58,590 nucleotides of DNA from an uncultured Clostridia bacterium (GCA_944391285.1 CALXSY010000011.1:1-58590), one strand, 5' to 3'. Positions 35,531 through 45,855 are shown, counted from the stretch's first letter. Numbers and translations are program-made. The notes: a model not told the origin generated them from the sequence alone.

Positions 35531-35544
35531 GCGTACTTTTTTAA
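35479..35544 (+). CDS. Possible 21-residue leader peptide before purE
   Basis: A short ORF starting at ATG 35479, 8 nt after a strong CGGAGG ribosome site, encodes a 21-residue peptide (MLIIFRQKNWEITEGSFCVL plus Phe). Its TAA (35542-35544) overlaps the purE ribosome site, 13 nt before the purE ATG, so translation of the two could be coupled. The peptide has no obvious domain. It is too short to judge by composition, and the strong ribosome site is the main evidence. Confidence 0.4.
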   Translation: MLIIFRQKNWEITEGSFCVLF

Positions 35545-35557
35545 AGGAGAGATTGAA

Positions 35558-36052
35558 ATGGCAAAAGTAGCAATTGTAATGGGCAGTGATTCAGATTTAA
35601 AAGTAATGGCGGAAAGTGCTAAAATTTTAAAAAGCTTTGGCGTAGAGTACGAAATGATTGTAGCTTCCGCTCATCGTACCCCCTATAAAGCCTTGGAATA
35701 TGCCCAAACGGCTGAAGAAAAAGGCATAGAAGTTATTATAGCAGGCGCCGGTGCGGCTGCTCATTTGGCAGGAGTATTGGCAGCGGTTACGGTTTTGCCG
35801 GTAATCGGAGTGCCGATTAATGCTACCGCTTTGGCAGGAGTTGATGCGCTGTATGCCATGGTGCAGATGCCTTCCGGTATACCGGTAGCCACAGTGGCTA
35901 TTAACGGTGCTAAAAACGCCGGTATCTTAGCAGCGCAGATTTTGGCAGTCAAAGATGGCGAGCTGCGCCAAAAACTGCATGCTTACAAAGAAAAAATGGC
36001 AAAAGAAGTAGAGGAAAAATCATTGCGTGTACAAAACGCCGTAATTGAATAA
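35558..36052 (+). CDS. purE: N5-carboxyaminoimidazole ribonucleotide mutase
   Basis: Converts N5-CAIR to CAIR in purine synthesis. The 164-residue length, [10 protein letters not shown] (about 8-17), [14 protein letters not shown] (about 37-50) and [15 protein letters not shown] (about 66-80) are those of class I PurE, which needs PurK to supply N5-CAIR. purK is not in this window. Start ATG 35558 follows AAAGGAGAG. It is the first gene of purE-F-M-N-H-D-L, all on the same strand with small gaps. Confidence 0.97.
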   Translation: MAKVAIVMGSDSDLKVMAESAKILKSFGVEYEMIVASAHRTPYKALEYAQTAEEKGIEVIIAGAGAAAHLAGVLAAVTVLPVIGVPINATALAGVDALYAMVQMPSGIPVATVAINGAKNAGILAAQILAVKDGELRQKLHAYKEKMAKEVEEKSLRVQNAVIE

Positions 36053-36085
36053 ATTTAACCCAGAAAAATAAGGATGGTAGAAACA

Positions 36086-37546
36086 ATGGATAATTTTAAC
36101 TGTTCCGGCGGCTTCTTTGATGAGGATCGTTTGGACAAGCTTAATGAAGAATGCGGTGTTTTTGGCATTTACAGCCCCAGCGGAGTAGCCAGTGAGTTGA
36201 CCTATTATGGTTTGTTTTCTCTCCAGCACCGCGGACAGGAGGGCTGCGGAATTGCCGCCAGCGACGGCAAGGTGATTAATTATCATAAAAACACGGGTCT
36301 GGTTACAGAAGCAATTAAGGCAGATGATTTGGCTCATTTGCCGGGCAAAATTGCCATCGGTCATGTGCGTTATTCCACCACCGGTGCCAACTCGGCATTG
36401 AATACACAGCCTGTAATCGGCTATTATTTCAAAGGACAATTAGCAGTAGCCCATAACGGCAACTTAACCAATACCACCGAGCTGCGCAATCGCTTAACGG
36501 CTAACGGCTCGGTTTTCCAAACAACAATTGATACGGAAGTAATTTTAAATCTTTTAGCTTTATACAGCCATGATGATTTATTGCAGGCGGTAAGAAAAAC
36601 TATGCTGGATTTAAGAGGATCGTATGCTTTAGTAGTTATCAGCGAAGATAAATTAATCGGTATTCGTGATCCTCACGGCAATCGTCCGCTGTGCATAGGA
36701 CAAACCAAGGACGGCGGTTATGTTATTGCTTCAGAAACCTGTGCTTTGGATACTGTTGGGGCTAAGTTTTTGCGGGACGTAGATCCCGGGGAAATTATTA
36801 TCATTGATGAAAATGGTATGCAGTCTTACGAAGGTTTTAAAGCTCCCAAAAAAGCTTTGTGTGTTTTTGAATATGTGTATTTTGCCCGCCCGGACAGCAA
36901 TATTGACGGCTTAAATGTCAGCAAGGCACGGAGATTGATCGGCAGAGAATTGGCAAACGAGGTTAAGCTGGATGTAGATATGGTTATTCCAGTTCCGGAC
37001 AGCGGCACGGTAGCGGCAATCGGTTATGCCGAGGCAGCGGGACTACCCTTTAATCAAGGTATTATGAAAAACCGTTATGCCGGCAGAACCTTTATTCAGC
37101 CGACCCAAGCCATGCGGGAATTGATGGTGCATTTGAAATTAAGCCCAATACGCCAAGAAATCGAAGGCAAAAAAATAGCAGTAGTGGACGATTCTATCGT
37201 GCGTGGGACAACCAGCCGGAGATTAATTCAGCGCTTAAGAGAGCAAGGAGCCAAAGAGGTGCATTTCTTGGTTTGCTCGCCGCCGGTTAAATGGCCCTGT
37301 TTCTACGGTATTGATACTGCCGACAGAGATAAATTGATTGCGGCTAATATGACCCATGATGAAATCTGCGAATATTTGGGCGCTGACAGCCTTCATTACA
37401 TCTCCATGGAAGGCATGATGAGAGCAGTTGAAAACAACGGCTGCACCTATTGCACCGCTTGTTTCAGCGGCGATTATCAAATGGGTGTGCCCGATGAAGA
37501 CAGCATCGGCAAAGATGCCTTGGAACGCAGCACAAGAAATAATTAA
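36086..37546 (+). CDS. purF: Amidophosphoribosyltransferase
   Basis: Commits PRPP to purine synthesis by transferring ammonia from glutamine. An in-frame ATG at 36074 has no room for a ribosome site, so ATG 36086 is preferred (486 residues). The N-terminal nucleophile is Cys23 in LNEECGVFGI, implying removal of a 22-residue propeptide. The Ntn glutaminase domain (about 23-250) has GHVRYSTTG and AHNGNL; the PRTase domain has the PRPP loop VAVVDDSIVRGTTSRR. The C-terminal CTYCTACFSGDY supplies cysteines for the Fe-S cluster of the Bacillus-type enzyme. The Fe-S form is oxygen-sensitive. Confidence 0.96.
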   Translation: MDNFNCSGGFFDEDRLDKLNEECGVFGIYSPSGVASELTYYGLFSLQHRGQEGCGIAASDGKVINYHKNTGLVTEAIKADDLAHLPGKIAIGHVRYSTTGANSALNTQPVIGYYFKGQLAVAHNGNLTNTTELRNRLTANGSVFQTTIDTEVILNLLALYSHDDLLQAVRKTMLDLRGSYALVVISEDKLIGIRDPHGNRPLCIGQTKDGGYVIASETCALDTVGAKFLRDVDPGEIIIIDENGMQSYEGFKAPKKALCVFEYVYFARPDSNIDGLNVSKARRLIGRELANEVKLDVDMVIPVPDSGTVAAIGYAEAAGLPFNQGIMKNRYAGRTFIQPTQAMRELMVHLKLSPIRQEIEGKKIAVVDDSIVRGTTSRRLIQRLREQGAKEVHFLVCSPPVKWPCFYGIDTADRDKLIAANMTHDEICEYLGADSLHYISMEGMMRAVENNGCTYCTACFSGDYQMGVPDEDSIGKDALERSTRNN

Positions 37547-37561
37547 CTTAGGAGGCTTACT

Positions 37562-38593
37562 ATGGAAAACATGACTTATTCCCAAGCGGGTGTAGATATT
37601 ACCAAAGGCAACGAAGCCGTTGATTTGATTAAACCTATCGTGAAAACTACTTTCAGACCGGAGGTAGTGACCGATTTAGGCGGATTCGGCGGATTATTTG
37701 CCTTGAATAAGGACAAATATGAGGAGCCTATTTTAATTTCCGGTACAGACGGGGTTGGTACTAAGCTGAAATTAGCTTTTGACATGGGCGTGCATAATAC
37801 TATCGGCATTGATGCAGTAGCAATGTGTGTTAATGACGTTTTGGTTAACGGCGCTGAGCCTTTGTTCTTCTTGGATTATTTGGCAGTAGGCAAATTGGAG
37901 CCTCAACAAGTGGCTGATGTAGTATCCGGCGTAGCCGAAGGCTGCCGTCAGGCCGGCTGTGCCTTAATCGGTGGAGAAACTGCCGAAATGCCCGGCTTTT
38001 ATACTCCCGGCGAATACGATGTTGCCGGCTTTACCGTTGGTATAGTTGATAAAAAGAAAATGATCGACGGCAGCAAAATTGCTTCCGGCGATGTAGTTTT
38101 AGGTCTGCCCTCCAGCGGCTTGCACAGCAACGGTTATTCCTTAGCCCGCAAGGTTATGTTTGAAAAGGTAGGCTATAAACCAAGTGATGAAGTAGCTTTA
38201 TTGGGCACTACCGTAGGTGAGGCAATGCTGAAACCGACCCGCATTTATGTTAAAACTGTTTTGGGTATCTTGGAGCAGGCTGAAGTTAAAGGCATGGCGC
38301 ACATCACCGGCGGCGGCTTTATCGAAAATATTCCCAGAGTGCTGCCGGATAATGTTGATGTAGTTATCGAGGAAGGCACTTGGTCTATTCCGCCGATTTT
38401 CTCTCTTATTGAAAACGCCGGCAATGTGGAAAAATCCGAAATGTTCCGCACCTTTAATATGGGCATCGGCTTTGTAATGATTTGCGATCAGGCAAATGCC
38501 ATGAAAGTTTTTGATTACTGCAAAGAAATCGGTGAGGAAGTTTACATGATCGGTATGGTTAGCGAGGGTAATAAGTCAGTCATCATTAAATAG
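37562..38593 (+). CDS. purM: Phosphoribosylformylglycinamidine cyclo-ligase
   Basis: Makes AIR from FGAM with ATP. The 343 residues have the AIR synthetase fold: YSQAGVDITKGNEAVDLIKP at the N-terminus, the ATP loop GTDGVGTKLKLAF (about 61-73), CVNDVLVNGAEPLFFLDY (about 88-105), GGETAEMPGFY (about 138-148) and AHITGGGFIENIPR (about 243-256). Start ATG follows GGAGGC with a 15-bp gap from purF. Cotranscribed in the purine operon. Confidence 0.97.
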   Translation: MENMTYSQAGVDITKGNEAVDLIKPIVKTTFRPEVVTDLGGFGGLFALNKDKYEEPILISGTDGVGTKLKLAFDMGVHNTIGIDAVAMCVNDVLVNGAEPLFFLDYLAVGKLEPQQVADVVSGVAEGCRQAGCALIGGETAEMPGFYTPGEYDVAGFTVGIVDKKKMIDGSKIASGDVVLGLPSSGLHSNGYSLARKVMFEKVGYKPSDEVALLGTTVGEAMLKPTRIYVKTVLGILEQAEVKGMAHITGGGFIENIPRVLPDNVDVVIEEGTWSIPPIFSLIENAGNVEKSEMFRTFNMGIGFVMICDQANAMKVFDYCKEIGEEVYMIGMVSEGNKSVIIK

Positions 38594-38602
38594 GAGGCCG
38601 AA

Positions 38603-39208
38603 ATGATTAAAATAGCAGTCTTAGCCAGCGGTCGCGGAAGCAACATGGCAGCCATTATGGAAGCCATAGAGCGTGGAGATATTGATGGTGAAATCAAGAT
38701 AGTTTTGAGTGATAAGGAAAATGCCGGAGCATTAGAGAAAGCTACTGCCAAGGGAATCGAAAATCATTGGGTTAATCCCAAAAGCTTTGCTGACCGCGAT
38801 AGCTACGAGCAGGAGCTTTTGCGGCTTATCGGCGAATGTGATTTGATTTGTTTAGCCGGCTATATGAAAATTTTAGGCGAAGGTTTTATTGCCAATGCTC
38901 CCTGCCCGATAATGAATATTCATCCGGCACTTTTGCCGGCATTTCCCGGACTTCACGGGCAAAGGCAAGCGGTGGAGTATGGGGTAAAAATTGCCGGCTG
39001 TACGGTGCATTTTGTGGATACTGGTCTGGACAGCGGACCGATTATTTTGCAGGCGGCAGTAAATGTATTAGATGACGACACGGAGGAAACTTTGGCAGCG
39101 CGCATTTTATTGGAGGAGCATAAAATCTATCCTCAAGCGGTTAAAGAGTTTGCCCGTGGTGAGTTAATAGTTGATGGACGCATAGTTAAAAGGAGGAGTT
39201 TCCAATGA
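38603..39208 (+). CDS. purN: Phosphoribosylglycinamide formyltransferase
   Basis: Transfers a formyl group from 10-formyl-THF to GAR. The 201 residues carry [11 protein letters not shown] at the N-terminus, LAGYMKIL (about 87-94), the catalytic [15 protein letters not shown] (about 107-121) with the essential Asn and His, and [16 protein letters not shown] (about 134-149) with the catalytic Asp. Its stop overlaps the purH start (ATGA). Folate-dependent, so the cell must supply formyl-THF. Confidence 0.97.
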   Translation: MIKIAVLASGRGSNMAAIMEAIERGDIDGEIKIVLSDKENAGALEKATAKGIENHWVNPKSFADRDSYEQELLRLIGECDLICLAGYMKILGEGFIANAPCPIMNIHPALLPAFPGLHGQRQAVEYGVKIAGCTVHFVDTGLDSGPIILQAAVNVLDDDTEETLAARILLEEHKIYPQAVKEFARGELIVDGRIVKRRSFQ

Positions 39209-40737
39209 AAAGAGCATTAATCAGTGTTTCCAACAAAGCCGGTATTGAAAAATTCGCTAGGGAATTAGTGGATTTAGGTTTTGAAATCGTTTCTACCGGC
39301 GGCACATCTAAGGCATTGAAAGAAAGCGGAATACCGGTTATCGGTATCAGCGAAGTTACCGGCTTTCCGGAAATTTTGGAAGGCAGAGTAAAGACTTTGC
39401 ATCCCAATATTCATTCCGGTATCTTGGCTAAAGGTACACCGGAGCATATGGCTGTATTGGCTGAGCACGGCATTAAAGCGATTGATTTGGTAGTAGTAAA
39501 CTTGTATCCTTTCCAGGAAACTATCGCTAAAAAAGATGTTACTTTAGACGAAGCTATCGAGAAAATCGACATCGGCGGTCCCAGCATGGTCAGAGCGGCT
39601 GCTAAAAATCATGCCAGAGTAGCAGTAGTGGTTAATCCTAAACATTATGATGAAATTATTGCCGAATTAAAAGATAAAGGCGAAATTTCCTTAGAAACCC
39701 GCCAAAAATTAGCGCTGGAAGCCTTCCAGCATACTGCTCAGTATGATGCGGCTATCAGCCAATATTTAACTAAAGCTTGGAATGCGGAAATTTTTGCCGA
39801 CGAAACAGCCTTTGGCGGAGCCAAAATTCAAAGCCTGCGCTACGGCGAGAACCCGCACCAAAAGGCAGCTTTTTATAAGATGGGCAAACCGCAAAGCGGA
39901 ACCTTGGCAAATGCTAAACAATTAAACGGCAAAGAATTATCTTACAATAACATCGTTGATGTTGACGCTGCTTGGCAGCTGGTCTGCGAATTTACCGAGA
40001 AACCGGCAGCGGTTATCATCAAACACACCAACCCTTGCGGTGCAGCATTGGGCGAAAGCCTGCAGGAGGCTTATGAAAGAGCCTTGGCAGCGGATCCGGT
40101 TTCGGCCTTCGGCGGTATTATCGCAGTAAACAGAGTAGTTGACAAAGGCACTGCCTCCAAAATTATTGAAACTTTCATGGAAGCAGTAATCGCTCCGGCT
40201 TTTGATGACGAAGCAGTAGAAGTATTGAAAACTAAGAAGAATTTGCGTCTCTTGGCTGTCGGTGAGCCTGAGGGCGAGGCGGAAATTTGGATCGAAAAAA
40301 TCAGCGGCGGTTTCTTATTGCAGGAGAGAGACAGCCATCATCTGAATTTAGACGAAGTAAAATTGGTAACCAAAAAAGCTCCGACCGAGGACGAATTGCA
40401 GGAATTGGCATTTGCTTGGAATATCGTTAAACACGTTAAATCCAACGCTATCGTCGTAACTAAGGATAAACAAACCTTGGGCGTCGGCGCAGGACAAATG
40501 AACCGGGTCGGTTCAGTAAAAATTGCTTTGGAAGAAGCAGGAGAAAAATCGGCAGGTGCTGTTTTGGCATCGGATGCATTCTTCCCCTTCAGCGACAGTA
40601 TTGAAACTGCTCACAAAGCCGGCATTACCGCCATTATCCAGCCCGGCGGTTCGGTCAGAGATGAAGAGGTAATCGAGGCTTGCGATAAATACGGTATTGC
40701 TATGATCTTTACCGGCATCAGACATTTTAGACATTAA
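39205..40737 (+). CDS. purH: Bifunctional AICAR transformylase/IMP cyclohydrolase
   Basis: Performs the last two steps to IMP. The 510 residues start with [18 protein letters not shown], the IMP cyclohydrolase domain (1 to about 195) with [27 protein letters not shown] and NLYPFQ. The transformylase domain (about 200-510) has [21 protein letters not shown] with the catalytic Lys-His, [13 protein letters not shown], and the C-terminal [17 protein letters not shown] and [12 protein letters not shown]. It overlaps purN by 4 bases, so translation is coupled. Confidence 0.98.
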   Translation: MKRALISVSNKAGIEKFARELVDLGFEIVSTGGTSKALKESGIPVIGISEVTGFPEILEGRVKTLHPNIHSGILAKGTPEHMAVLAEHGIKAIDLVVVNLYPFQETIAKKDVTLDEAIEKIDIGGPSMVRAAAKNHARVAVVVNPKHYDEIIAELKDKGEISLETRQKLALEAFQHTAQYDAAISQYLTKAWNAEIFADETAFGGAKIQSLRYGENPHQKAAFYKMGKPQSGTLANAKQLNGKELSYNNIVDVDAAWQLVCEFTEKPAAVIIKHTNPCGAALGESLQEAYERALAADPVSAFGGIIAVNRVVDKGTASKIIETFMEAVIAPAFDDEAVEVLKTKKNLRLLAVGEPEGEAEIWIEKISGGFLLQERDSHHLNLDEVKLVTKKAPTEDELQELAFAWNIVKHVKSNAIVVTKDKQTLGVGAGQMNRVGSVKIALEEAGEKSAGAVLASDAFFPFSDSIETAHKAGITAIIQPGGSVRDEEVIEACDKYGIAMIFTGIRHFRH

Positions 40738-40759
40738 TCAATTTTTGGGGGTATAATAG

Positions 40760-42019
40760 ATGAAGGTATTGGTAGTAGGAAGCGGCGGACGGGAGCATGC
40801 TTTAGTGTGGAAATTGGCTCAAAGTCCCTTGGTGGAAAAAGTATATTGTGCTCCCGGAAATGATGGCATGAAAGAAGCACAGTTGGTCAATATTAAAGCG
40901 GATGATTTGAACGCATTAGCGGAATTTGCTCAAAAAGAAGCCATTGATTTGACAGTTGTCGGACCGGAAGTGCCGCTGACGATGGGAATTGTCGATTTGT
41001 TTCAGGAGAAGGGCTTAAAAATCTTCGGTCCCAGCAAAGCGGCTGCCGAAATCGAAGGCAGCAAAGCTTTTGCCAAAGATTTGATGGCGAAATACAATAT
41101 TCCTACCGCAGCTTACGGAGTATTTACCGAAAGCGATAAGGCAATTCAGTTTGCCAAAAAAATCGGTGTGCCCTGCGTGGTTAAAGCCGACGGCTTAGCG
41201 GCAGGCAAGGGCGTACTTATTTGCGAAAAAATGGAGGACGCTGAAAATGCCATTAAGGATATCTTAGTTGATAATAAATTCGGCTCTGCCGGCAGCAGAG
41301 TCGTGGTAGAGGAGTTTTTGGAAGGTCAGGAAGTCAGCGTTTTGGCTTTTGCGGACGGCGAGCACATCGTACCGATGGTTTCGGCGCAGGATCACAAGCG
41401 CATCTTTGACAATGACAAAGGCTTAAATACCGGCGGCATGGGCGCTTATTCACCGGCGCCTATCTATACAGACGATGTACGGGCTGTTGTCGAAAAAGAA
41501 GTTTTAGCGAAAACTTTAGAGGCAATGAAAAAAGAAGGTCGTGACTTCAGCGGTGTTTTATATGCCGGCTTAATGCTGACTAAAGACGGTCCGAAAGTTT
41601 TAGAGTTTAATGCTCGTTTCGGCGATCCGGAAACTCAGGCAGTTTTACCGCGCTTGGAGAGCGATTTGGCAGAGATTATGCTGGCTGTCTGCGATAAAAA
41701 GTTGGATCAAATGGAAATCAAATGGTCTGATAATCCGTGTGTCTGCGTAGTTTTAGCCAGCGGCGGTTATCCGGAAACTTCGGAAAAAGGCAAAGTCATC
41801 ACCGGTTTAGAAAAAGCGGCTGACAATGCTCTGGTTTTTCACGCCGCTACCAAATTGGTTGACGGCGCCTACCAGACCAACGGCGGTCGGGTTTTAGGCA
41901 TCAGTACTCAAGATGAAACGATTGTCAGAGCAATCACCAAAGCATATAAAGCTGTATCGGAGATATCCTTTGAAAATATGCAGTATCGTACCGATATAGG
42001 AAAAAAAGCGATACTCTAA
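40760..42019 (+). CDS. purD: Phosphoribosylamine-glycine ligase
   Basis: Joins glycine to phosphoribosylamine with ATP. The 419 residues form the ATP-grasp GARS fold: MKVLVVGSGGREHALVWKL at the N-terminus, VVGPEVPLTMGIVD, VVKADGLAAGKGVLIC (about 137-152), SAQDHKRIFDNDKGLNTGGMGAYSPAP split across about 212-238, and FNARFGDPETQAVLPR (about 284-299). GGGGG precedes ATG 40760. A chance-looking TATAAT (40752-40757) lies next to the ribosome site; no good -35 accompanies it. Confidence 0.97.
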   Translation: MKVLVVGSGGREHALVWKLAQSPLVEKVYCAPGNDGMKEAQLVNIKADDLNALAEFAQKEAIDLTVVGPEVPLTMGIVDLFQEKGLKIFGPSKAAAEIEGSKAFAKDLMAKYNIPTAAYGVFTESDKAIQFAKKIGVPCVVKADGLAAGKGVLICEKMEDAENAIKDILVDNKFGSAGSRVVVEEFLEGQEVSVLAFADGEHIVPMVSAQDHKRIFDNDKGLNTGGMGAYSPAPIYTDDVRAVVEKEVLAKTLEAMKKEGRDFSGVLYAGLMLTKDGPKVLEFNARFGDPETQAVLPRLESDLAEIMLAVCDKKLDQMEIKWSDNPCVCVVLASGGYPETSEKGKVITGLEKAADNALVFHAATKLVDGAYQTNGGRVLGISTQDETIVRAITKAYKAVSEISFENMQYRTDIGKKAIL

Positions 42020-42032
42020 AGGAAGGGACAAA

Positions 42033-45000
42033 ATGGAGCAAATATATCGATTTTTTGCGGAAAAAAGAGAGGGATTTGATGTAGAGGCACAAAATTTGGG
42101 CACTACTTTAAAAACCTATTTACATTTAGATAAATTGAAGCAAGTGCGGATTATCAACCGCTATGATATTGCCGGCTTAAAGGCAGAGTACTGCGAAAAA
42201 GCAGCAAATTTGATAATTTCCGAGCCTCAGTGCGATTATTTATACCAAGAGGAGATTCCGGCAATCGACGGCGAATACCAAATTTTTGCGGTAGAATCCC
42301 TGCCCGGTCAGTATGACCAAAGAGCAGACAGCGCCGGTCAATGTTTGCAGGTTATCGCTCAAGGGGACAAACCCCTGGTTAAAGCGGCTAAGGTTTATGT
42401 TTTGCTGGGTGAGATCAGCGCTGAGGAATTGGCAAAAGTCAAGGAATATTTAATCAATCCGGTAGAGTGTCGGGAAGCGGCATTGGAAAAACCGCAAACC
42501 TTGGAAGAAGAGATAACTCCGCCGGAAAAAACCTTTGCTATTGCCGGATTTATAGATGGTGACGATGCTTTTTTAGAGGGCATATTGAAGGAATACGGCT
42601 TGGCAATGGATTTAGCTGATTTAAAATTCATGCAGAATTATTTTGCCGGTGAAGAAAAACGCAATCCTACCATTACCGAGCTGAAAATGATTGACACCTA
42701 TTGGTCCGATCACTGCCGTCATACTACCTTTATGACCCAGATTAAGGATATCGTGATCAATGATGCCTTAATCAAAGAGGCTTACGAAGAATATTTAAGC
42801 GCCCGTGAGGAAGTATACGGTGAGCGGGCAAAAACCAGACCGATTACCATGATGGATATGGCAACAATCGGTGCTAAAACCTTGAAAAAGCGGGGCGAGC
42901 TTACCAATTTAGACGAAAGCGAAGAGATCAACGCCTGCAGTGTCAAAGTTACCGCTAAGACCAATGAGGGCGAGCAGGATTGGCTGTTTATGTTTAAAAA
43001 CGAAACACACAACCATCCTACGGAAATTGAACCCTTTGGCGGAGCGGCAACCTGCTTGGGCGGTGCTATCCGTGATCCTCTTTCCGGGCGTTCCTATGTT
43101 TATCAGGCGATGAGAGTAACCGGTGCCGCTGATCCGCGCACGCCTTTGGAAGATACTATTGCCGGTAAATTACCCCAGCGCCGCATTACTACCTTGGCGG
43201 CAAAAGGCTATTCTTCCTACGGTAACCAAATAGGTTTGGCAACCGGTTTGGTCGATGAGATTTATCATCCGGGCTATGCGGCAAAACGCATGGAAATCGG
43301 GGCTGTCTTAGGGGCGGCGCCGGCAGAAAATGTGGTTCGCCTCAGACCCGAAGCGGGAGATTTGGTGGTACTTTTAGGCGGTCGCACCGGTCGTGACGGC
43401 TGCGGCGGTGCTACCGGTTCTTCCAAAAGCCATACTACCGAATCCTTGGCTTCCTGCGGAGCAGAAGTGCAAAAGGGTAATGCGGTCGAAGAGAGAAAAA
43501 TTCAGCGTTTGTTCCGCAACAAAGAAATCAGCACCTTGATTAAACGCTGCAACGACTTCGGTGCCGGCGGTGTTTCCGTGGCTATCGGCGAGCTGGCAGA
43601 CGGCTTGAAGATTAATTTGGACAAAGTGCCGAAAAAATACGAAGGTTTAAACGCTACCGAGTTAGCTATCAGCGAATCTCAGGAGCGCATGGCAGTAGTT
43701 ATTGCCAAAGAGGACTGGGAAAAATTCTCGCAGGCTGCGGCTTTGGAAAATTTAGAAGCGACAATAGTAGCAGAAGTAACCGCAGAAGCTCGTTTGGTGA
43801 TGACTTACGAAGGCGAAGTAATCGTCGATTTAAGCCGGGAATTTTTAAATTCTGCCGGTGCTGTCAAAGAAACAGCAGTTGAGATAAGCGATTATGACTA
43901 TCAGCAGGAAATTTTCAGCAGAGATTTAGGCTTTAAGGCAAGACTATGGACTATTGCGCAGGATTTAAATATTTGCTCCAAACGGGGTTTAATCGAAAAC
44001 TTTGACTCCTCTATCGGGGCAGGCACAGTTTTGATGCCCTTAGGCGGCAAATATCAGGCAACGCCTATTCAAACTATGAGTGCCAAATTGCCTTACTTAG
44101 GCGATGAATGCTCCACCGCCTCTTTATTATCCTACGGCTTTGACCCTTACCTCAGCAAAGAAAACCAATACTTGGGTGCCATGTGCGCCGTAGTTGAATC
44201 AGTGGCTAAATTGGTAGCCGGCGGCGGATCCTTGGATCAAGCTTGGCTGACCTTCCAGGAATATTTCCCCAATTTAAGAGGCGACAAAAAGCGTTGGGCA
44301 ATGCCGGTAGCTGCTTTATTGGGTGCATTTAAAGCACAGGTAGAATTAAAAGTAGGGGCTATCGGCGGCAAAGACTCCATGAGCGGCTCATTTATGGATT
44401 TAGACGTACCGCCGACTTTGGTTTCCTTTGCGGCAGGTGTTACCGATGCAGCCAAGGTTATCTCGCCGGAGTTCAAAGAGGCAGGGCATAAGGTTTATGT
44501 TTTAGCGGCTCCTTATGATAAATTCGGTCGTCCGATTTTGGCTAAAGTGCGGGAAAACTTGGAGCGTTTCTCTGCTTTTGCGGCTGAAGGCAAAATTTAC
44601 GCCGCTTGGGCACTCACCAAAGGCGGAATTGCCGAAGGTGTGCTCAAAATGGCATTGGGCAACCGCATTGGCTTTAAATATGCCGAAGCAATCAACGAAA
44701 AAACTATCTTCGCTAAAAATTACGGCGGCATTATTTATGAAGCCGAGGAACCGATTTTGGGCAGTGTGCTGATCGGTGAAACTATCGCTGAAGAAGCATT
44801 GATCTGCGGTGAAAACAATATTGCTTTGGCAGAGATTGAGGAAGTTTGGGCTTCGCCTTTGGAAAGCACCTTCCCAAGCAAAACCGCTGACAAAGGCAAT
44901 GTGGAAAAGTATAATTATGTTCACCTTGCGCCCTTTAAAGCCGGTACAAAGACAGCTCAGCCAAAAGCGGTTATCCCTGTCTTCCCCGGTACAAACTGTG

Positions 45001-45755
45001 AATACGATACTGCTCGCCAAGTGCGCATGGCAGGCGGCAAGGCTGAAGTGGTTGTGATTGCTAATCTGACAGCGCCGATGCTGGAGGATTCTATCAAACG
45101 CTTGCATGAAGCCTTAAAGGATGCGCAAATGCTTATTTTGCCCGGCGGCTTCTCCTTTGGCGATGAGCCGGAAGGCAGCGGCAAATTTATTTCCGCTTTC
45201 CTGCGGCATGAATTGCTTAAAGAGGATATTCACAATCTGTTATACAAAAATGACGGTTTGGCTTTAGGTATTTGCAACGGCTTCCAAGCCTTGATTAAAC
45301 TGGGCTTAGTGCCTTTTGGCGAAATTATTGCTACCGATGCCAATTGCCCGACCTTGACCTTTAATAATATTGCCCGCCACCAATCCCGCTATGTTTATAC
45401 CCGCATAGCATCCAATAAATCCCCGTGGCTGAGCAAATGCCAGGTCGGCGACATTCACGCTGTCCCAATTTCTCACGGTGAAGGCAGATTTGTCTGTAAT
45501 GATGAATTATTAGCCAAACTGGCGCAAAACGGGCAGATAGCTACCCAGTATGTTGACTTTAACGGACAGCCGTCCTTGGATATCGACTTTAACCCCAATG
45601 GTTCGGTGATGGCGATCGAGGGTATTTTAAGCCCCGACGGTCGTGTCTTGGGCAAAATGGGACATAGTGAGCGTATCGGCAAAAATGTAGCTAAAAATAT
45701 TTACGGAAAAAAAGATCAGCAGATCTTTAGAAGCGGTGTTGAATATTTCTTATAA
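42033..45755 (+). CDS. purL: Phosphoribosylformylglycinamidine synthase, single chain
   Basis: Converts FGAR to FGAM using glutamine and ATP. At 1240 residues the PurS-like, PurL and PurQ-like parts are fused in one chain, unlike the Bacillus three-subunit enzyme. The synthase part has DTYWSDHCRHTTFMT (about 224-238), ETHNHPTEIEPFGGAATC (about 323-340) and GGRTGRDGCGGATGSS (about 449-464). The glutaminase domain (about 980-1240) has FPGTNCEYD, the nucleophile in LGICNGFQ, and SHGEGRF with the catalytic His and Glu. It ends the operon, with a strong terminator after it. Confidence 0.97.
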   Translation: MEQIYRFFAEKREGFDVEAQNLGTTLKTYLHLDKLKQVRIINRYDIAGLKAEYCEKAANLIISEPQCDYLYQEEIPAIDGEYQIFAVESLPGQYDQRADSAGQCLQVIAQGDKPLVKAAKVYVLLGEISAEELAKVKEYLINPVECREAALEKPQTLEEEITPPEKTFAIAGFIDGDDAFLEGILKEYGLAMDLADLKFMQNYFAGEEKRNPTITELKMIDTYWSDHCRHTTFMTQIKDIVINDALIKEAYEEYLSAREEVYGERAKTRPITMMDMATIGAKTLKKRGELTNLDESEEINACSVKVTAKTNEGEQDWLFMFKNETHNHPTEIEPFGGAATCLGGAIRDPLSGRSYVYQAMRVTGAADPRTPLEDTIAGKLPQRRITTLAAKGYSSYGNQIGLATGLVDEIYHPGYAAKRMEIGAVLGAAPAENVVRLRPEAGDLVVLLGGRTGRDGCGGATGSSKSHTTESLASCGAEVQKGNAVEERKIQRLFRNKEISTLIKRCNDFGAGGVSVAIGELADGLKINLDKVPKKYEGLNATELAISESQERMAVVIAKEDWEKFSQAAALENLEATIVAEVTAEARLVMTYEGEVIVDLSREFLNSAGAVKETAVEISDYDYQQEIFSRDLGFKARLWTIAQDLNICSKRGLIENFDSSIGAGTVLMPLGGKYQATPIQTMSAKLPYLGDECSTASLLSYGFDPYLSKENQYLGAMCAVVESVAKLVAGGGSLDQAWLTFQEYFPNLRGDKKRWAMPVAALLGAFKAQVELKVGAIGGKDSMSGSFMDLDVPPTLVSFAAGVTDAAKVISPEFKEAGHKVYVLAAPYDKFGRPILAKVRENLERFSAFAAEGKIYAAWALTKGGIAEGVLKMALGNRIGFKYAEAINEKTIFAKNYGGIIYEAEEPILGSVLIGETIAEEALICGENNIALAEIEEVWASPLESTFPSKTADKGNVEKYNYVHLAPFKAGTKTAQPKAVIPVFPGTNCEYDTARQVRMAGGKAEVVVIANLTAPMLEDSIKRLHEALKDAQMLILPGGFSFGDEPEGSGKFISAFLRHELLKEDIHNLLYKNDGLALGICNGFQALIKLGLVPFGEIIATDANCPTLTFNNIARHQSRYVYTRIASNKSPWLSKCQVGDIHAVPISHGEGRFVCNDELLAKLAQNGQIATQYVDFNGQPSLDIDFNPNGSVMAIEGILSPDGRVLGKMGHSERIGKNVAKNIYGKKDQQIFRSGVEYFL

Positions 45756-45789
45756 AAAAAAGAGGATTGCTTAGCAATCCTCTTTTTTA
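45754..45789 (+). terminator. Terminator of the purine operon
   Basis: The stem AAGAGGATTGC / GCAATCCTCTT with a 3-nt TTA loop, A-run before and T6 after, overlapping the purL stop. Confidence 0.95.
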
Positions 45790-45826
45790 CTGAAAAATTG
45801 CGCTGAAAGCAAAAATAAAAATATCC

Positions 45827-45855
45827 TTGACAAAGGAGCGAAAAATGGGTATATT
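45827..45855 (+). promoter_or_regulatory. Promoter of the sdaAB operon
   Basis: Consensus -35 TTGACA (45827-45832), a 17-bp spacer and -10 TATATT (45850-45855). Confidence 0.7.

Noticed and set aside
40752-40757. An internal promoter TATAAT before purD
   Set aside because: No adequate -35 lies at the right distance, and the motif overlaps the ribosome site region.
44502-45107. A 201-codon open frame on the minus strand inside purL
   Set aside because: It is opposite a fully conserved purL region, has no ribosome site or domain, and is a shadow of codon usage.
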